Numbered from the stretch's first letter, positions 46,266 through 55,599 are shown. The stretch is DNA of 64,000 bases from Flavobacterium terrae (GCF_900142035.1 NZ_FQZI01000002.1:124001-188000), one strand, 5' to 3'. Numbers and translations are program-made. The notes: a model not told the origin generated them from the letters alone.

Positions 46266-48065
46266 TTAAGCTATTTTAAAACGCTTTCTATCATTTTCAT
46301 TTAAGTAGATTTTACGTAAACGTAATGATTTTGGAGTAACCTCAACATACTCATCTTTTTGAATATATTCTAAAGCTTCCTCTAGAGTGAACTTGATAGC
46401 AGGAACGATTCTAGTCTTGTCATCAGCACCAGCAGAACGGAAGTTAGTTAACTGCTTAGTTTTAGTGATATTAACAACCATATCATCTCCTCTAGAGTTC
46501 TCACCAATTACTTGTCCTTCGTATACATCTTCGTTTGGATCTACAAAGAATTTACCACGATCTTGTAATTTATTGATTGAATAAGGAATCGCTTTACCAT
46601 TTTCCATTGAAATTAATGAACCGTTGATACGTCCAGCAATTTCTCCTTTATATGGTTGATATTCTAAGAAACGGTGTGCCATGATAGCCTCACCTGCTGT
46701 AGCAGTTAATAATTGGTTACGTAAACCAATAATACCACGAGAAGGAATGATAAATTTAATAATCATACGCTCTCCTCTTGGCTCCATACTTAACATTTCA
46801 CCTTTACGAACTGTTACGAATTCAACCGCTTTTCCAGAAACATTTTCTGGTAAGTCGATAGTTAATTCTTCGATTGGCTCACATTTAACACCGTCAATTT
46901 CTTTGATGATTACTTGTGGCTGACCAATTTGTAACTCATAACCTTCACGACGCATAGTTTCAATTAAAACTGATAAGTGTAATACACCACGTCCGAAAAC
47001 CATGAATTTATCTGCAGAATCAGTTTCATTAACTCTTAAAGCTAAATTTTTCTCTAATTCTTTAGTTAATCTATCTTTTACGTGTCTAGAAGTAACAAAT
47101 TTACCTTCTTTACCAAAGAAAGGTGAATCGTTAATTGTAAACAACATACTCATTGTAGGCTCATCAATAGCAATTGAAGCTAAAGCTTCTGGATTTTCAA
47201 AATCAGCAACAGTATCACCAATTTCGAATCCTTCTAAACCAACAATAGCACAAATATCACCTGCAACTACTTCAGCAACTTTTTTACGTCCTAAACCTTC
47301 AAAAGTATGTAGCTCTTTAATTTTTGATTTAGAAATTGTTCCATCACGTTTCACTAATGAAACATTCATTCCTTCTTTCAAAACACCTCTTTGTAAACGA
47401 CCAATAGCGATACGTCCTGTAAAAGAAGAGAAATCTAATGATGTGATTAACATTTGAGGAGTTCCTTCAGAAACTTTAGGAGCTGGTACATTGTTTAATA
47501 CCATATCTAATAAAGGCTCGATATTTTCAGTCTGGTTTTTCCAGTCGTCACTCATCCAGTTGTTTTTAGCAGAACCATAAACAGTAGGGAAATCTAACTG
47601 CTCTTCTGTTGCACCTAATTCAAACATTAAGTCAAAAACTTTTTCGTGAACTTCTTCAGGAGTACAATTTTCTTTATCAACCTTGTTGATTACCACACAT
47701 GGTTTTAATCCTAAATCGATAGCTTTTTGTAATACGAAACGTGTTTGTGGCATAGGCCCTTCAAAAGCATCTACTAACAAACAAACACCATCAGCCATAT
47801 TCAATACACGCTCTACTTCCCCACCAAAATCGGCGTGACCTGGAGTATCGATAATGTTGATTTTAGTTCCTTTATAAGTTACCGAAACGTTCTTAGATGT
47901 AATTGTAATTCCGCGCTCGCGTTCAAGGTCATTGTTATCCAAAATTAAATCACCTGTGTTCTCGTTTTCACGAAACAACTGACAGTGATACATGATTTTA
48001 TCAACCAAAGTAGTCTTACCGTGGTCAACGTGCGCAATAATCGCAATATTTCTAATTGATTCCAT
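46266..48065 (-). CDS. typA: TypA/BipA translational GTPase
   Basis: 599 residues from the ATG at 48065 ([12 protein letters not shown]). Seven further open codons upstream would lie inside the promoter. The G domain has G1 AHVDHGKTT near residue 12, G2 [12 protein letters not shown]3 DTPGHADFG and G4 NKVD. Domain II and the EF-G-like domains III and V follow, and the C-terminal TypA-specific domain includes [38 protein letters not shown]. TypA is a ribosome-binding GTPase involved in 50S assembly and stress adaptation. It is a single gene with its own promoter and terminator. Confidence 0.97.
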   Translation of the reverse strand: MESIRNIAIIAHVDHGKTTLVDKIMYHCQLFRENENTGDLILDNNDLERERGITITSKNVSVTYKGTKINIIDTPGHADFGGEVERVLNMADGVCLLVDAFEGPMPQTRFVLQKAIDLGLKPCVVINKVDKENCTPEEVHEKVFDLMFELGATEEQLDFPTVYGSAKNNWMSDDWKNQTENIEPLLDMVLNNVPAPKVSEGTPQMLITSLDFSSFTGRIAIGRLQRGVLKEGMNVSLVKRDGTISKSKIKELHTFEGLGRKKVAEVVAGDICAIVGLEGFEIGDTVADFENPEALASIAIDEPTMSMLFTINDSPFFGKEGKFVTSRHVKDRLTKELEKNLALRVNETDSADKFMVFGRGVLHLSVLIETMRREGYELQIGQPQVIIKEIDGVKCEPIEELTIDLPENVSGKAVEFVTVRKGEMLSMEPRGERMIIKFIIPSRGIIGLRNQLLTATAGEAIMAHRFLEYQPYKGEIAGRINGSLISMENGKAIPYSINKLQDRGKFFVDPNEDVYEGQVIGENSRGDDMVVNITKTKQLTNFRSAGADDKTRIVPAIKFTLEEALEYIQKDEYVEVTPKSLRLRKIYLNENDRKRFKIA

Positions 48066-48083
48066 GTGTTTTTTTTTGTGGTG

Positions 48084-48091
48084 CAAAAGTA
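48084..48091 (-). promoter_or_regulatory. -7 box TACTTTTG of typA
   Basis: Exact TAnnTTTG on the minus strand, 18 bases before the ATG at 48065. It excludes the upstream in-frame start at 48086. Confidence 0.6.
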
Positions 48092-48252
48092 CGATTATTT
48101 TTTACATAAAAAACATTTTTAATTCAAGAGCTAAATACTTAACAATTAAGACATAATAATTAAACAAAAAGACTACCAATATGGAGCATAAATAATACTT
48201 AATCAAATGATTTTATTTTTACTTTTATAAAAAATTAGAAGAATTAACTTAC

Positions 48253-49002
48253 ATGCAAGCCAATAACATAACCGAAGTTATTAAAATCCTTGACATCATT
48301 GTTGAAGAATGCAAAATCACAAATAGTCCTTTAGGGTATTTTGCAGTACTATACAGAAAAGTTACCATTAATGTAAAAGATGGTATTATAAATAATCGAT
48401 TTGAAGATAATAACAGAATGGAAAAGCTTGATGTACTTTTTGCTAATCGTTATTTCAAAGCGTATTTTGACTACAAGAAAAACAAAACAATTTCTAAATG
48501 CTGGAGAATTTCATTCAAAGCTATCGAAAAGAATCATTTAGTTTTACAACATTTACTCACAGGAATAAATGCACACATAAACTTAGATTTAAGCATTGCA
48601 ACAGTTGAAACGGTTGACAACTTACCTATTCAGAGCATCAAAAAAGATTTTGATCAGATTAACCAACTTTTATCAGACATGGTTGATGAAGTAAAACAAA
48701 ACATGGGAGCTATATCTCCTATTTTTAAGTTACTAATGCCTCTTGCAAAACAATGGGATGATAAACTAATTCAATTCAGTATTGAAACCGCTAGAGATGG
48801 AGCATGGTTATTTGCAACTGATTTAAGCCAGAATCTAGACAAAAGAGAGGAATTATTTATACAAAGAGATTTAATAATAGAAAATCTTGGCTTTAAACTC
48901 TTAAATCCTAAAAAAACATTACAATGGCTACTTAATGTGATACTATTTTTTGAAAGCGGTTCGGTAAAGTCAAAAATTGAAACTTTAGAAAAGAAAATAT
49001 GA
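48253..49002 (+). CDS. DUF5995-like hypothetical protein
   Basis: 249 residues, predicted all-helical, cytoplasmic, with no signal peptide. A conserved-looking stretch is VLQHLLTGINAHINLDLSIATVETV near residue 95, followed by DFDQINQLLSDMVDEVKQNMGAISPIFKLLMPLA and a C-terminal RDGAWLFATDLS. This matches my memory of the DUF5995 family, for which no function is known; several conserved His and Asp residues (HINLD) could form a metal site. It is a single gene with a terminator. Confidence 0.65.
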   Translation: MQANNITEVIKILDIIVEECKITNSPLGYFAVLYRKVTINVKDGIINNRFEDNNRMEKLDVLFANRYFKAYFDYKKNKTISKCWRISFKAIEKNHLVLQHLLTGINAHINLDLSIATVETVDNLPIQSIKKDFDQINQLLSDMVDEVKQNMGAISPIFKLLMPLAKQWDDKLIQFSIETARDGAWLFATDLSQNLDKREELFIQRDLIIENLGFKLLNPKKTLQWLLNVILFFESGSVKSKIETLEKKI

Positions 49003-49015
49003 CATTATAAAACAA

Positions 49016-49041
49016 AAAAGCCTTGCATTTGCAAGGCTTTT
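49016..49041. terminator. Terminator between the DUF5995-like gene and rpsT
   Basis: AAAAGCCTTGCA and TGCAAGGCTTTT are perfect reverse complements around a two-base loop (likely four or more in practice). It can serve both convergent genes. Confidence 0.9.
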
Positions 49042-49067
49042 GAGTAAATTTTGAACACTAATTTGAA

Positions 49068-49319
49068 TTATAAAGCAGCTACGTGTTTAGTCAATTTTGA
49101 CTTTAAGTTAGATGCTTTGTTATCGTGAATAATGTTTTTCTTAGCTAATTTATCAATCATTGAAATAACGCTAGATAATTTTGCAGAAGCTTCAGCTTTA
49201 TCAGTTGCTAAACGAATTGCTTTAATAGCATTACGTGTAGTTTTGTGCTGATATCTGTTTAAAACTCTTTTTTTCTCGTTACTTCTAATTCTCTTTAAAG
49301 CTGACTTATGATTTGCCAT
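49068..49319 (-). CDS. rpsT: 30S ribosomal protein S20
   Basis: 83 residues. MANHKSALKRIRSNEKKRVLNRYQHKTTRNAIK at the N-terminus and the helical, lysine-rich C-terminus are typical. S20 binds 16S rRNA helices 9, 11 and 44 early in 30S assembly. The gene is monocistronic as usual, lying downstream of two tRNA-Glu genes transcribed in the same direction. Confidence 0.97.
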   Translation of the reverse strand: MANHKSALKRIRSNEKKRVLNRYQHKTTRNAIKAIRLATDKAEASAKLSSVISMIDKLAKKNIIHDNKASNLKSKLTKHVAAL

Positions 49320-49477
49320 TTTCTTTTAATTTTAATTGTAATAATTATTTATAAACTATCAGTTAAAAAAGAAAAACCTCCCACAATTACATTTGCAATC
49401 ACTTTGGTTTTAACTAATAAAATAAATCTTGAGACACTAAGAGTTTATTTTATAAAACTTATTTACAACTAATTTTG

Positions 49478-49549
49478 TAGCCCGTAAGGGAATCGAACCC
49501 TTCTTACCAGGATGAAAACCTGGCGTCCTAACCGATAGACGAACGGGCC
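49478..49549 (-). tRNA. tRNA-Glu(TTC), copy 2
   Basis: On the minus strand: GGCCCGT...ACGGGCT acceptor stem (a G-U pair at the end), D arm with GGTTAGGA, anticodon stem CCAGG/CCTGG with loop TTTTCAT (anticodon TTC), T arm GGGTTCGATTCCC, discriminator A. It is 72 nt with no encoded CCA. It is identical to the copy at 49583-49654. Confidence 0.95.
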
Positions 49550-49582
49550 ATCTATACTTTTATTTCAGTATTTCAAAATTTG

Positions 49583-49654
49583 TAGCCCGTAAGGGAATCG
49601 AACCCTTCTTACCAGGATGAAAACCTGGCGTCCTAACCGATAGACGAACGGGCC
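49583..49654 (-). tRNA. tRNA-Glu(TTC), copy 1
   Basis: Same 72-nt sequence as the second copy, 105 bp away in the same direction, so the two are probably one transcript. The anticodon loop is TTTTCAT with anticodon TTC. CCA is not encoded. The promoter at 49706-49735 is 51 nt upstream. Confidence 0.95.
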
Positions 49655-49697
49655 ATTTACTTACTCTAAGTCTCTTTAAGAGCGCTCATTTCTGTAA

Positions 49698-49746
49698 TGC
49701 GAGTGCAAAGATACACCTATTTTTTATTTCTGCAAGAGCACTCGCA
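49698..49746. repeat. 9-bp inverted repeat bracketing the tRNA promoter
   Basis: TGCGAGTGC (49698-49706) and GCACTCGCA (49738-49746) are perfect reverse complements. They flank the -33 and -7 elements of the tRNA-Glu promoter. Confidence 0.6.
49706..49735 (-). promoter_or_regulatory. Promoter of the tRNA-Glu pair
   Basis: On the minus strand: -33 TTG (49735-49733), 19-bp spacer, -7 TATCTTTG (49713-49706). This is the best two-part match to the Bacteroidota consensus in the window, as expected for a stable-RNA promoter. Confidence 0.75.
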
Positions 49747-49774
49747 AATTTTTTCAATATTTTTTCACTCAATT

Positions 49775-51253
49775 TTAGTAAGCCTTTGCAAATAAGACTC
49801 TTCCTGTTGAAGGTTTTCCTGTAAAAACACAAGTTCCTGTTTCCTCTTTTCTATCTAAAGGAATACAGCGTATCGTTGCTTTTGTCAACTCTTTTATTTT
49901 TTCTTCAGTTTCTGCAGTACCATCCCAGTGAGCTGAAACGAATCCAGCTTTTCCTTCTAAAACCTTTTTAAACTCATCAAATGAATTTACTTCAGTAACA
50001 TGTGTATTTCTATAATCTAAAGCTCTTTCAAATAAATCCTTTTGAATTTGCTCTAATAATGCTTGAATATGACTTGCTACTCCTTCTGCTGCAACCACTT
50101 CTTTTGACAAAGTGTCACGACGTGCAACTTCAAAAGTTTTATTTTCTAAATCTTTTGGACCAACAGCAATACGAACTGGCACTCCTTTTAACTCCCACTC
50201 TGCAAACTTAAATCCTGGTTTCTGAGTTGTTCTATCATCAAATTTTACAGTAACACCTAATTTTCTGAATTGAGCCATTAAATCTTTTACAACTATAGAA
50301 ATATTCTCCAATTCCTCATCTGATCTAAAAATTGGCACAATAACCACTTGAATTGGCGCTAAATTTGGAGGCAAAACTAATCCATTATCATCTGAATGCG
50401 TCATAACCAATGCACCCATCAAACGTGTAGAAACACCCCAAGAAGTTCCCCAAACATGTTCTTGCTTACCTTCTTGATTAGCAAACTTAACATCAAATGC
50501 TTTCGCAAAGTTTTGTCCTAAAAAGTGTGAAGTCCCTGCTTGTAATGCTTTTCCGTCCTGCATTAACGCTTCAATGCAATACGTTTCATCTGCACCTGCA
50601 AAACGCTCTGTTTCTGTTTTCACACCTTTTACAACTGGAATTGCCATAAAGTTTTCAACAAAATCAGCATATACATTCATCATTTGAACTGTTTCATTTA
50701 ATGCTTCTTGTTTAGTTGCATGAGCAGTATGTCCTTCTTGCCATAAAAACTCAGCCGTTCTTAAAAATAAACGTGTACGCATTTCCCATCTTACAACATT
50801 AGCCCATTGATTGATTAATAGCGGTAAATCTCTATAAGATTGAACCCAATTCTTATAAGTACTCCAGATGATTGCCTCACTAGTAGGACGAACAATTAAC
50901 TCCTCCTCAAGTTTAGCATTTGGATCCACCATTAATTTCCCAGGTTTATCTTCATCATTTTTTAAGCGATAATGAGTTACAATGGCACATTCTTTTGCAA
51001 ATCCTTCAGCATTTTTTTCTTCAGCTTCAAACATGCTTTTTGGTACAAATAATGGAAAATAAGCATTACTATGCCCTGTTTCTTTAAACATTCTATCCAA
51101 TTCTGCTTGCATTTTTTCCCAAATCGCATACCCATAGGGCTTGATTACCATACAACCTCTAACACCAGAGTTTTCAGCTAAATCAGCTTTGACAACTAGC
51201 TCGTTATACCATTTAGAATAATCTTCTTCGCGTTTTGTTAAGTTCTTGCTCAT
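49775..51253 (-). CDS. proS: Prolyl-tRNA synthetase (ProS type 3, archaeal-like)
   Basis: 492 residues. Class II motifs are motif 1 [20 protein letters not shown], motif 2 [36 protein letters not shown] (with the RTREF-like [16 protein letters not shown]) and motif 3 [14 protein letters not shown]. The anticodon-binding domain follows ([13 protein letters not shown]) and the zinc-containing C-terminal extension ends in Tyr (FAKAY), a hallmark of the short archaeal/eukaryotic-type ProS without an INS editing domain. It charges tRNA-Pro. This type is usual in Bacteroidota. It is divergent from the lipoprotein gene at 51353. Confidence 0.96.
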   Translation of the reverse strand: MSKNLTKREEDYSKWYNELVVKADLAENSGVRGCMVIKPYGYAIWEKMQAELDRMFKETGHSNAYFPLFVPKSMFEAEEKNAEGFAKECAIVTHYRLKNDEDKPGKLMVDPNAKLEEELIVRPTSEAIIWSTYKNWVQSYRDLPLLINQWANVVRWEMRTRLFLRTAEFLWQEGHTAHATKQEALNETVQMMNVYADFVENFMAIPVVKGVKTETERFAGADETYCIEALMQDGKALQAGTSHFLGQNFAKAFDVKFANQEGKQEHVWGTSWGVSTRLMGALVMTHSDDNGLVLPPNLAPIQVVIVPIFRSDEELENISIVVKDLMAQFRKLGVTVKFDDRTTQKPGFKFAEWELKGVPVRIAVGPKDLENKTFEVARRDTLSKEVVAAEGVASHIQALLEQIQKDLFERALDYRNTHVTEVNSFDEFKKVLEGKAGFVSAHWDGTAETEEKIKELTKATIRCIPLDRKEETGTCVFTGKPSTGRVLFAKAY

Positions 51254-51260
51254 ATTGAAT

Positions 51261-51279
51261 AGTTTGGCACAAAAATTGT
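51261..51279 (+). promoter_or_regulatory. Possible sigma-54-like element
   Basis: TTTGGCACAAAAATTGTT resembles TTGGCAC-N5-TTGC with GG and G separated by 10 bp. It points to the gene at 51353. A second AGTTTGGCA lies at 51299. A normal -7 box further downstream makes this only a weak candidate. Confidence 0.25.
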
Positions 51280-51315
51280 TTATATTTATACTTCAAATAG
51301 TTTGGCAAAACTAAC

Positions 51316-51323
51316 TATTTTTG
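51316..51323 (+). promoter_or_regulatory. -7 box TATTTTTG for the Tyr/Gly-rich lipoprotein gene
   Basis: Exact TAnnTTTG, 30 bases before the ATG at 51353. Confidence 0.5.
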
Positions 51324-51352
51324 TGTTGTCCAACAATAAAAACTCAATAGAA

Positions 51353-52444
51353 ATGAAAACTTACTACTTTTCTTTTAAAAATAGAATCCTAGTATCCCTT
51401 GTTGGATTATTAGGACTAACAGTAGTTTCTTGCGGTACTTACCAAAATAAATCTTATTACGATAATGATGGGATTTATGGTGGCGAAAAAAGAGAAACTA
51501 CACAAAATGAGAATTCTGCTGTTGAAAATCCTTCAGCCAACAAATACAAAGAATATTTTGCAGCAAATGCAAACAACTACAGTACTGAAAACACAGAAGT
51601 TTTCACCGATGTAGAAGGATATTCCAGCGATACAAATGACACAATAAAAAAAACCGAGAGTAAAAGTTATGCTGGCTGGGGTGAAAACAACAGCAATGTA
51701 ACTATTAATTACTACGACAATAATTGGGGATGGAACTCAGGTTGGTATTGGCAAAGTTATTGGGGCTACAGACCATGGCGTTCTGGAATATATTTAGGTT
51801 GGAATTCATGGAACTACGGCTGGTACGACCCTTACTGGGGATATGCCGGATATTACGGCCCTTCATGGGGTTGGTATAATCCATATTACTATGGTGGTTA
51901 TTACGGATATCCATACTATTATGGTAGTGGTTATTACGGAAGAAATTACGCTTACGGGCACGAAACTAGAGGATCATCATACTATAATGACAGATATAAT
52001 TCTAATGGTTATTCACCTGGAAGGAGATCCTACGCTTCAACAAGTAATGGAATTTCAAATTCACCTAGAAATTATACACCTAGACCAAGAAGAGGTGAAT
52101 CTGACAACAGTATGATTAACAACACCCCAAGACCTAGAATTAGTAATCCTAGAGGAAATACAGAAAATGACAATGTAAATCCAAGACCTAGAACTTCACC
52201 TAGAAGTTATGATGATATAAACACTCCTAGACCAAGAACCGAGAATCCCAAAGGTACAGAATACAATACCCCAAGACCTCGTATGGAGAGCCCAAGAAGT
52301 TCAGATTACAATACACCAAGACCACGTACAGAAAGTCCTAGAAACTTTGACACTCCAAGAAGTTTTGACACACCTCGATCTTCAGGAGGAAGTAATGGAG
52401 GTGGTTCTTTTGGCGGTGGCGGAAGAGGTGGTCGCAGAGGATAA
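51353..52444 (+). CDS. Low-complexity lipoprotein: Tyr/Trp/Gly-rich then TPRPR repeats
   Basis: 363 residues from the ATG at 51353; a 17-codon extension is rejected because the signal begins here. A lipoprotein signal ends in TVVSCGTY (lipobox VVSC). An acidic, Asn-rich stretch (40-110) precedes a strongly aromatic region (about 125-210) of Tyr, Trp and Gly such as YYGGYYGYPYYYGSGYYG. The C-terminal ~120 residues are basic, with six NTPRPR-type units spaced about 15-20 residues (YTPRPR, NTPRPR, NPRPR and so on). It ends in a Gly-rich tail. It is probably disordered and exposed. The function is unknown; nothing nearby explains it. Confidence 0.75.
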   Translation: MKTYYFSFKNRILVSLVGLLGLTVVSCGTYQNKSYYDNDGIYGGEKRETTQNENSAVENPSANKYKEYFAANANNYSTENTEVFTDVEGYSSDTNDTIKKTESKSYAGWGENNSNVTINYYDNNWGWNSGWYWQSYWGYRPWRSGIYLGWNSWNYGWYDPYWGYAGYYGPSWGWYNPYYYGGYYGYPYYYGSGYYGRNYAYGHETRGSSYYNDRYNSNGYSPGRRSYASTSNGISNSPRNYTPRPRRGESDNSMINNTPRPRISNPRGNTENDNVNPRPRTSPRSYDDINTPRPRTENPKGTEYNTPRPRMESPRSSDYNTPRPRTESPRNFDTPRSFDTPRSSGGSNGGGSFGGGGRGGRRG

Positions 52445-52457
52445 ATAAAATCTACAC

Positions 52458-52497
52458 AGCCTATACTGCTACATAATTAGTACGTATAGGCTTTTTA
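52458..52497 (+). terminator. Terminator after the lipoprotein gene
   Basis: AGCCTATAC (52458-52466) and GTATAGGCT (52484-52492) form a 9-bp stem with a 17-base loop, followed by five T. Confidence 0.8.
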
Positions 52498-52508
52498 ATA
52501 CATACGTT

Positions 52509-54020
52509 ATGAAAAAATATCTATCACTATTCATTATAGTTATTGGTACAAGTGCTACACAAGCTCAAGATTTTACAGATGCTTTAAGATATGGTCAAAC
52601 CAACCAATTAGGGACTGCTCGTTTTAGAGCATTAAGTGGCGCTATGGGAGCTCTTGGTGGAGATTTATCTGCCATTAGTGTTAATCCAGCAAGTTCTTCC
52701 ATTTTTAACAACAATCAAATTTCAGTAACTCTGAGTAATTCAAATAATAAAAACAATTCAAATTATTTTGGTACAAAAAATTCAGAATCATCTAATGCTT
52801 TTGATTTAAATCAAGCTGGAGGCGTTTTTGTTTTTGAAAAAAATGGTGAGAAAAACCAATGGAATAAATTCGCATTGTCCATAAATTATGAAAACCAAAA
52901 TAATTTTGATAATTCCTTATATTTCAGTGGAATCAACCCCACAAATTCTATAGATAAATATTTCCTATATTATGCTAATAGAGAAGGTGGTGTTTCAGCA
53001 TTTAATTTAGATAATTATTATTACGATGAATTAACTTATGAAGAACAGCAGGCTTGGTTAGGATATCAATCATACATTATTGACACAGATCCTACTTACG
53101 ACGAAAACAATAATAGATTATACACTTCTTTAGTTCCTTCTGGGGGGAATTACTATCAAGAAAAAAACATTCAAACAACAGGTTATAACGGAAAACTTAC
53201 CTTTAATGCATCTGCACAATATGCTGATTGGCTGTCTATTGGCTTAAACTTAAATTCACATTTTTCAGACTTTAAAAGAAGTTCATATTTTTTCGAAAGT
53301 AACAATAACAACAATACCACAACAGATCTTGTAAAAAGAGCCTATTTTAATGAAGACTTACATACTACTGGAAATGGATTTTCTTTTCAACTTGGTGCAA
53401 TATTTAAAGTAACTAATATTCTAAGACTTGGTGCAGCATATGAATCACCTACATGGTATGAGTTCACAGATGAACTAACTCAAAATGCAAAAGCCGTAAG
53501 CGGAAGCACAAATGGAGAATTAGCACCAGATTATGCAGACCCAAATGTGACTATTGTGTATGAACCTTACAATTTAAAAACTCCTGGAAAAATAACTTTA
53601 AGTGGCGCATTAGTTTTCGCAAAAGTTGGCTTATTAAGTCTTGATTATTCTTTAAAAGACTATGGTAATACAGAATTTAAACCAATTAGAGATTATAAAG
53701 GATTAAACAAAGCATTAAAAGATAATCTTGATACCAGTAAAGAATTACGTATTGGTGCTGAACATAAAATCCACCAATGGAGCTTAAGAGCTGGTTACCG
53801 TTTTGAAGAAAGTCCATATAAGGACAAAAAAATCATGGATGACCTTAAGGGATATTCTGCAGGTATAGGTTACGATTTTGGAAGAACTAAGTTAGATCTT
53901 GCTTATTCAACCGCTAAAAGAAATTATGGAGAGCAACTATTTTTGGCTGGACTTAACGATAGAGCAGCAATCAAAAACAGAATGGACAACATTATAGCTA
54001 CAATTTCATTCAAATTATAA
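52509..54020 (+). CDS. Outer-membrane beta-barrel, OMPP1/FadL/TodX-like
   Basis: 503 residues. The signal peptide MKKYLSLFIIVIGTSATQAQ is followed by DALRYGQTNQLGTARFRALSGAMGALGGDLSAISVNPASSSIF, the N-terminal hatch-like segment of the FadL family (the NPA motif). Alternating beta-strands then run to a C-terminal IIATISFKL. FadL proteins transport hydrophobic compounds, such as long-chain fatty acids, across the outer membrane; the real ligand is not predictable. It has a terminator before and after it and is a single gene. Confidence 0.82.
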   Translation: MKKYLSLFIIVIGTSATQAQDFTDALRYGQTNQLGTARFRALSGAMGALGGDLSAISVNPASSSIFNNNQISVTLSNSNNKNNSNYFGTKNSESSNAFDLNQAGGVFVFEKNGEKNQWNKFALSINYENQNNFDNSLYFSGINPTNSIDKYFLYYANREGGVSAFNLDNYYYDELTYEEQQAWLGYQSYIIDTDPTYDENNNRLYTSLVPSGGNYYQEKNIQTTGYNGKLTFNASAQYADWLSIGLNLNSHFSDFKRSSYFFESNNNNNTTTDLVKRAYFNEDLHTTGNGFSFQLGAIFKVTNILRLGAAYESPTWYEFTDELTQNAKAVSGSTNGELAPDYADPNVTIVYEPYNLKTPGKITLSGALVFAKVGLLSLDYSLKDYGNTEFKPIRDYKGLNKALKDNLDTSKELRIGAEHKIHQWSLRAGYRFEESPYKDKKIMDDLKGYSAGIGYDFGRTKLDLAYSTAKRNYGEQLFLAGLNDRAAIKNRMDNIIATISFKL

Positions 54021-54040
54021 AATTTCTTACACAAAACATA

Positions 54041-54069
54041 AAAAGCCTTCATAATTGAAGGCTTTTTTA
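54041..54069 (+). terminator. Terminator after the FadL-like gene
   Basis: AAAAGCCTTCA and TGAAGGCTTTT pair with a short loop and are followed by T. Confidence 0.92.
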
Positions 54070-54122
54070 TTTTCAACGTTTAAAAAAATCATAAACGTTA
54101 ACGCTCCTTAATATAAAAAGCG

Positions 54123-54130
54123 TAATTTTG
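54123..54130 (+). promoter_or_regulatory. -7 box TAATTTTG of rimO
   Basis: Exact TAnnTTTG, 32 bases before the ATG at 54162. Confidence 0.6.
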
Positions 54131-54161
54131 CACACTTTCTAAAAAATAGAACACTAAATAT

Positions 54162-55466
54162 ATGAGAACCAAGTCTTTAAAAAAGAATAAAATCAATGTT
54201 ATTACCTTAGGTTGTTCAAAAAACGTTTACGACAGTGAAGTGTTAATGGGACAATTAAAAGCAAGCGGAAAAGATGTAGTACACGAGCAAGAAGGTAATA
54301 TTGTAGTAATTAACACATGTGGTTTTATTAACAATGCTAAAGAAGAATCTGTAAATACCATTTTAGAGTACGTTGATAAAAAAGAACAAGGCATTGTAGA
54401 CAAGGTTTTTGTAACAGGATGTTTATCTGAAAGATATCGCCCAGATTTAGAAAAAGAAATTCCAGACGTAGACAAATATTTTGGAACTACAGAACTACCT
54501 CAATTATTAAAAGCGTTAGGTGCCGATTATAAACATGAATTATTAGGAGAACGTTTAACTACAACTCCTAAAAATTATGCTTATCTAAAAATTGCTGAAG
54601 GTTGTGATAGACCTTGTAGTTTTTGTGCTATACCTTTAATGAGAGGAAAACATGTTTCTCAACCCATTGAAAAATTAGTTAAAGAAGCTGAAGGCCTTGC
54701 AGCAAATGGAGTAAAAGAGCTTATTTTGATTGCTCAAGATCTTACCTATTATGGTTTAGACTTATATAAGAAACGTAACTTAGCTGAGTTACTAGAAAAC
54801 TTAGTAAAAGTTGAAGGAATTGAATGGATACGTTTACACTATGCATTTCCAACAGGTTTCCCTATGGATGTTTTAGAATTAATGAAAAACGAACCTAAAA
54901 TCTGTAATTATATAGACATACCACTTCAACACATTTCTGACAATATATTAAAGTCAATGCGTCGTGGAACGACTTATGAAAAAACCACTCAGTTATTAAA
55001 AGATTTTAGATTAGCAGTTCCTGGAATGGCAATTAGAACAACACTAATCGTTGGCTATCCTGGTGAAACTGAAGAAGATTTTCAAATTCTTAAAAACTGG
55101 GTTCAAGAAATGCGTTTCGAGCGTCTTGGCTGCTTTGCTTACTCACACGAAGAAAATACTCATGCATATACATTAGAAGATGATGTGCCTGCAGAAGTTA
55201 AACAAGCAAGAGCAAATGAAATCATGGAATTACAAGCGCAAATTTCATGGGAGTTGAACCAAGAAAAAATTGGACAAACTTTTAAATGCATAGTTGACAG
55301 AAAAGAAGGTCAGTATTTTGTTGCTAGAACAGAATTTGACAGTCCAGATGTCGACAATGAAGTTTTAATTGATGCCGCTACACATTATTTAAAAACTGGC
55401 GAATTTGTAAATGTAAAAATAACTGATGCTACAGAATTTGATTTATATGGTTCACCTGTAAAATAA
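54162..55466 (+). CDS. rimO: Ribosomal protein S12 methylthiotransferase RimO
   Basis: 434 residues. The N-terminal MTTase domain has the cluster cysteines in TLGCSKNVYDSE, VINTCGFI and VTGCLSERY. The radical SAM motif CDRPCSFC (C-x3-C-x2-C) is near residue 150. The C-terminal TRAM domain runs from about residue 370 (IGQTFKCIVDRKEGQYFVARTEFDSPDVDNEVLI). It adds a methylthio group to Asp89 of S12 using SAM and two iron-sulfur clusters. Features separating it from MiaB are the GCSKN start and the short TRAM domain. It is a single gene. Confidence 0.96.
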   Translation: MRTKSLKKNKINVITLGCSKNVYDSEVLMGQLKASGKDVVHEQEGNIVVINTCGFINNAKEESVNTILEYVDKKEQGIVDKVFVTGCLSERYRPDLEKEIPDVDKYFGTTELPQLLKALGADYKHELLGERLTTTPKNYAYLKIAEGCDRPCSFCAIPLMRGKHVSQPIEKLVKEAEGLAANGVKELILIAQDLTYYGLDLYKKRNLAELLENLVKVEGIEWIRLHYAFPTGFPMDVLELMKNEPKICNYIDIPLQHISDNILKSMRRGTTYEKTTQLLKDFRLAVPGMAIRTTLIVGYPGETEEDFQILKNWVQEMRFERLGCFAYSHEENTHAYTLEDDVPAEVKQARANEIMELQAQISWELNQEKIGQTFKCIVDRKEGQYFVARTEFDSPDVDNEVLIDAATHYLKTGEFVNVKITDATEFDLYGSPVK

Positions 55467-55487
55467 TTTACAACCTAAATAAATACT

Positions 55488-55517
55488 AAAGAGCTCTTTA
55501 TTGAAGGGCTCTTTTTA
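55488..55517 (+). terminator. Terminator after rimO
   Basis: AAAGAGC and GCTCTTT form a stem, extended by additional pairs, and are followed by T. Confidence 0.8.
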
Positions 55518-55553
55518 TTACAACCAATTTCTTAACTTAAAGTTTAACATTTA

Positions 55554-55570
55554 TTACGGAAAAACCGTAA
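55554..55570. promoter_or_regulatory. Palindromic operator TTACGG-N5-CCGTAA (copy 2)
   Basis: TTACGGAAAAACCGTAA, identical to the copy at 35238-35254. It ends 21 bp before the -7 box at 55592, so its centre would be near -43 relative to transcription start, a position typical of activators next to RNA polymerase. Confidence 0.65.
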
Positions 55571-55591
55571 CCCAATACAATTAGATAGTTA

Positions 55592-55599
55592 TACATTTG
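55592..55599 (+). promoter_or_regulatory. -7 box TACATTTG of the YfbU-family gene
   Basis: Exact TAnnTTTG, 21 bases before the ATG at 55621 and 21 bases behind the palindrome. Confidence 0.65.

Noticed and set aside
46681..47457. Open frames antisense to typA (80 and 151 codons)
   Set aside because: They are shadows of a strongly conserved GTPase gene on the other strand, with no recognisable product and no promoter.
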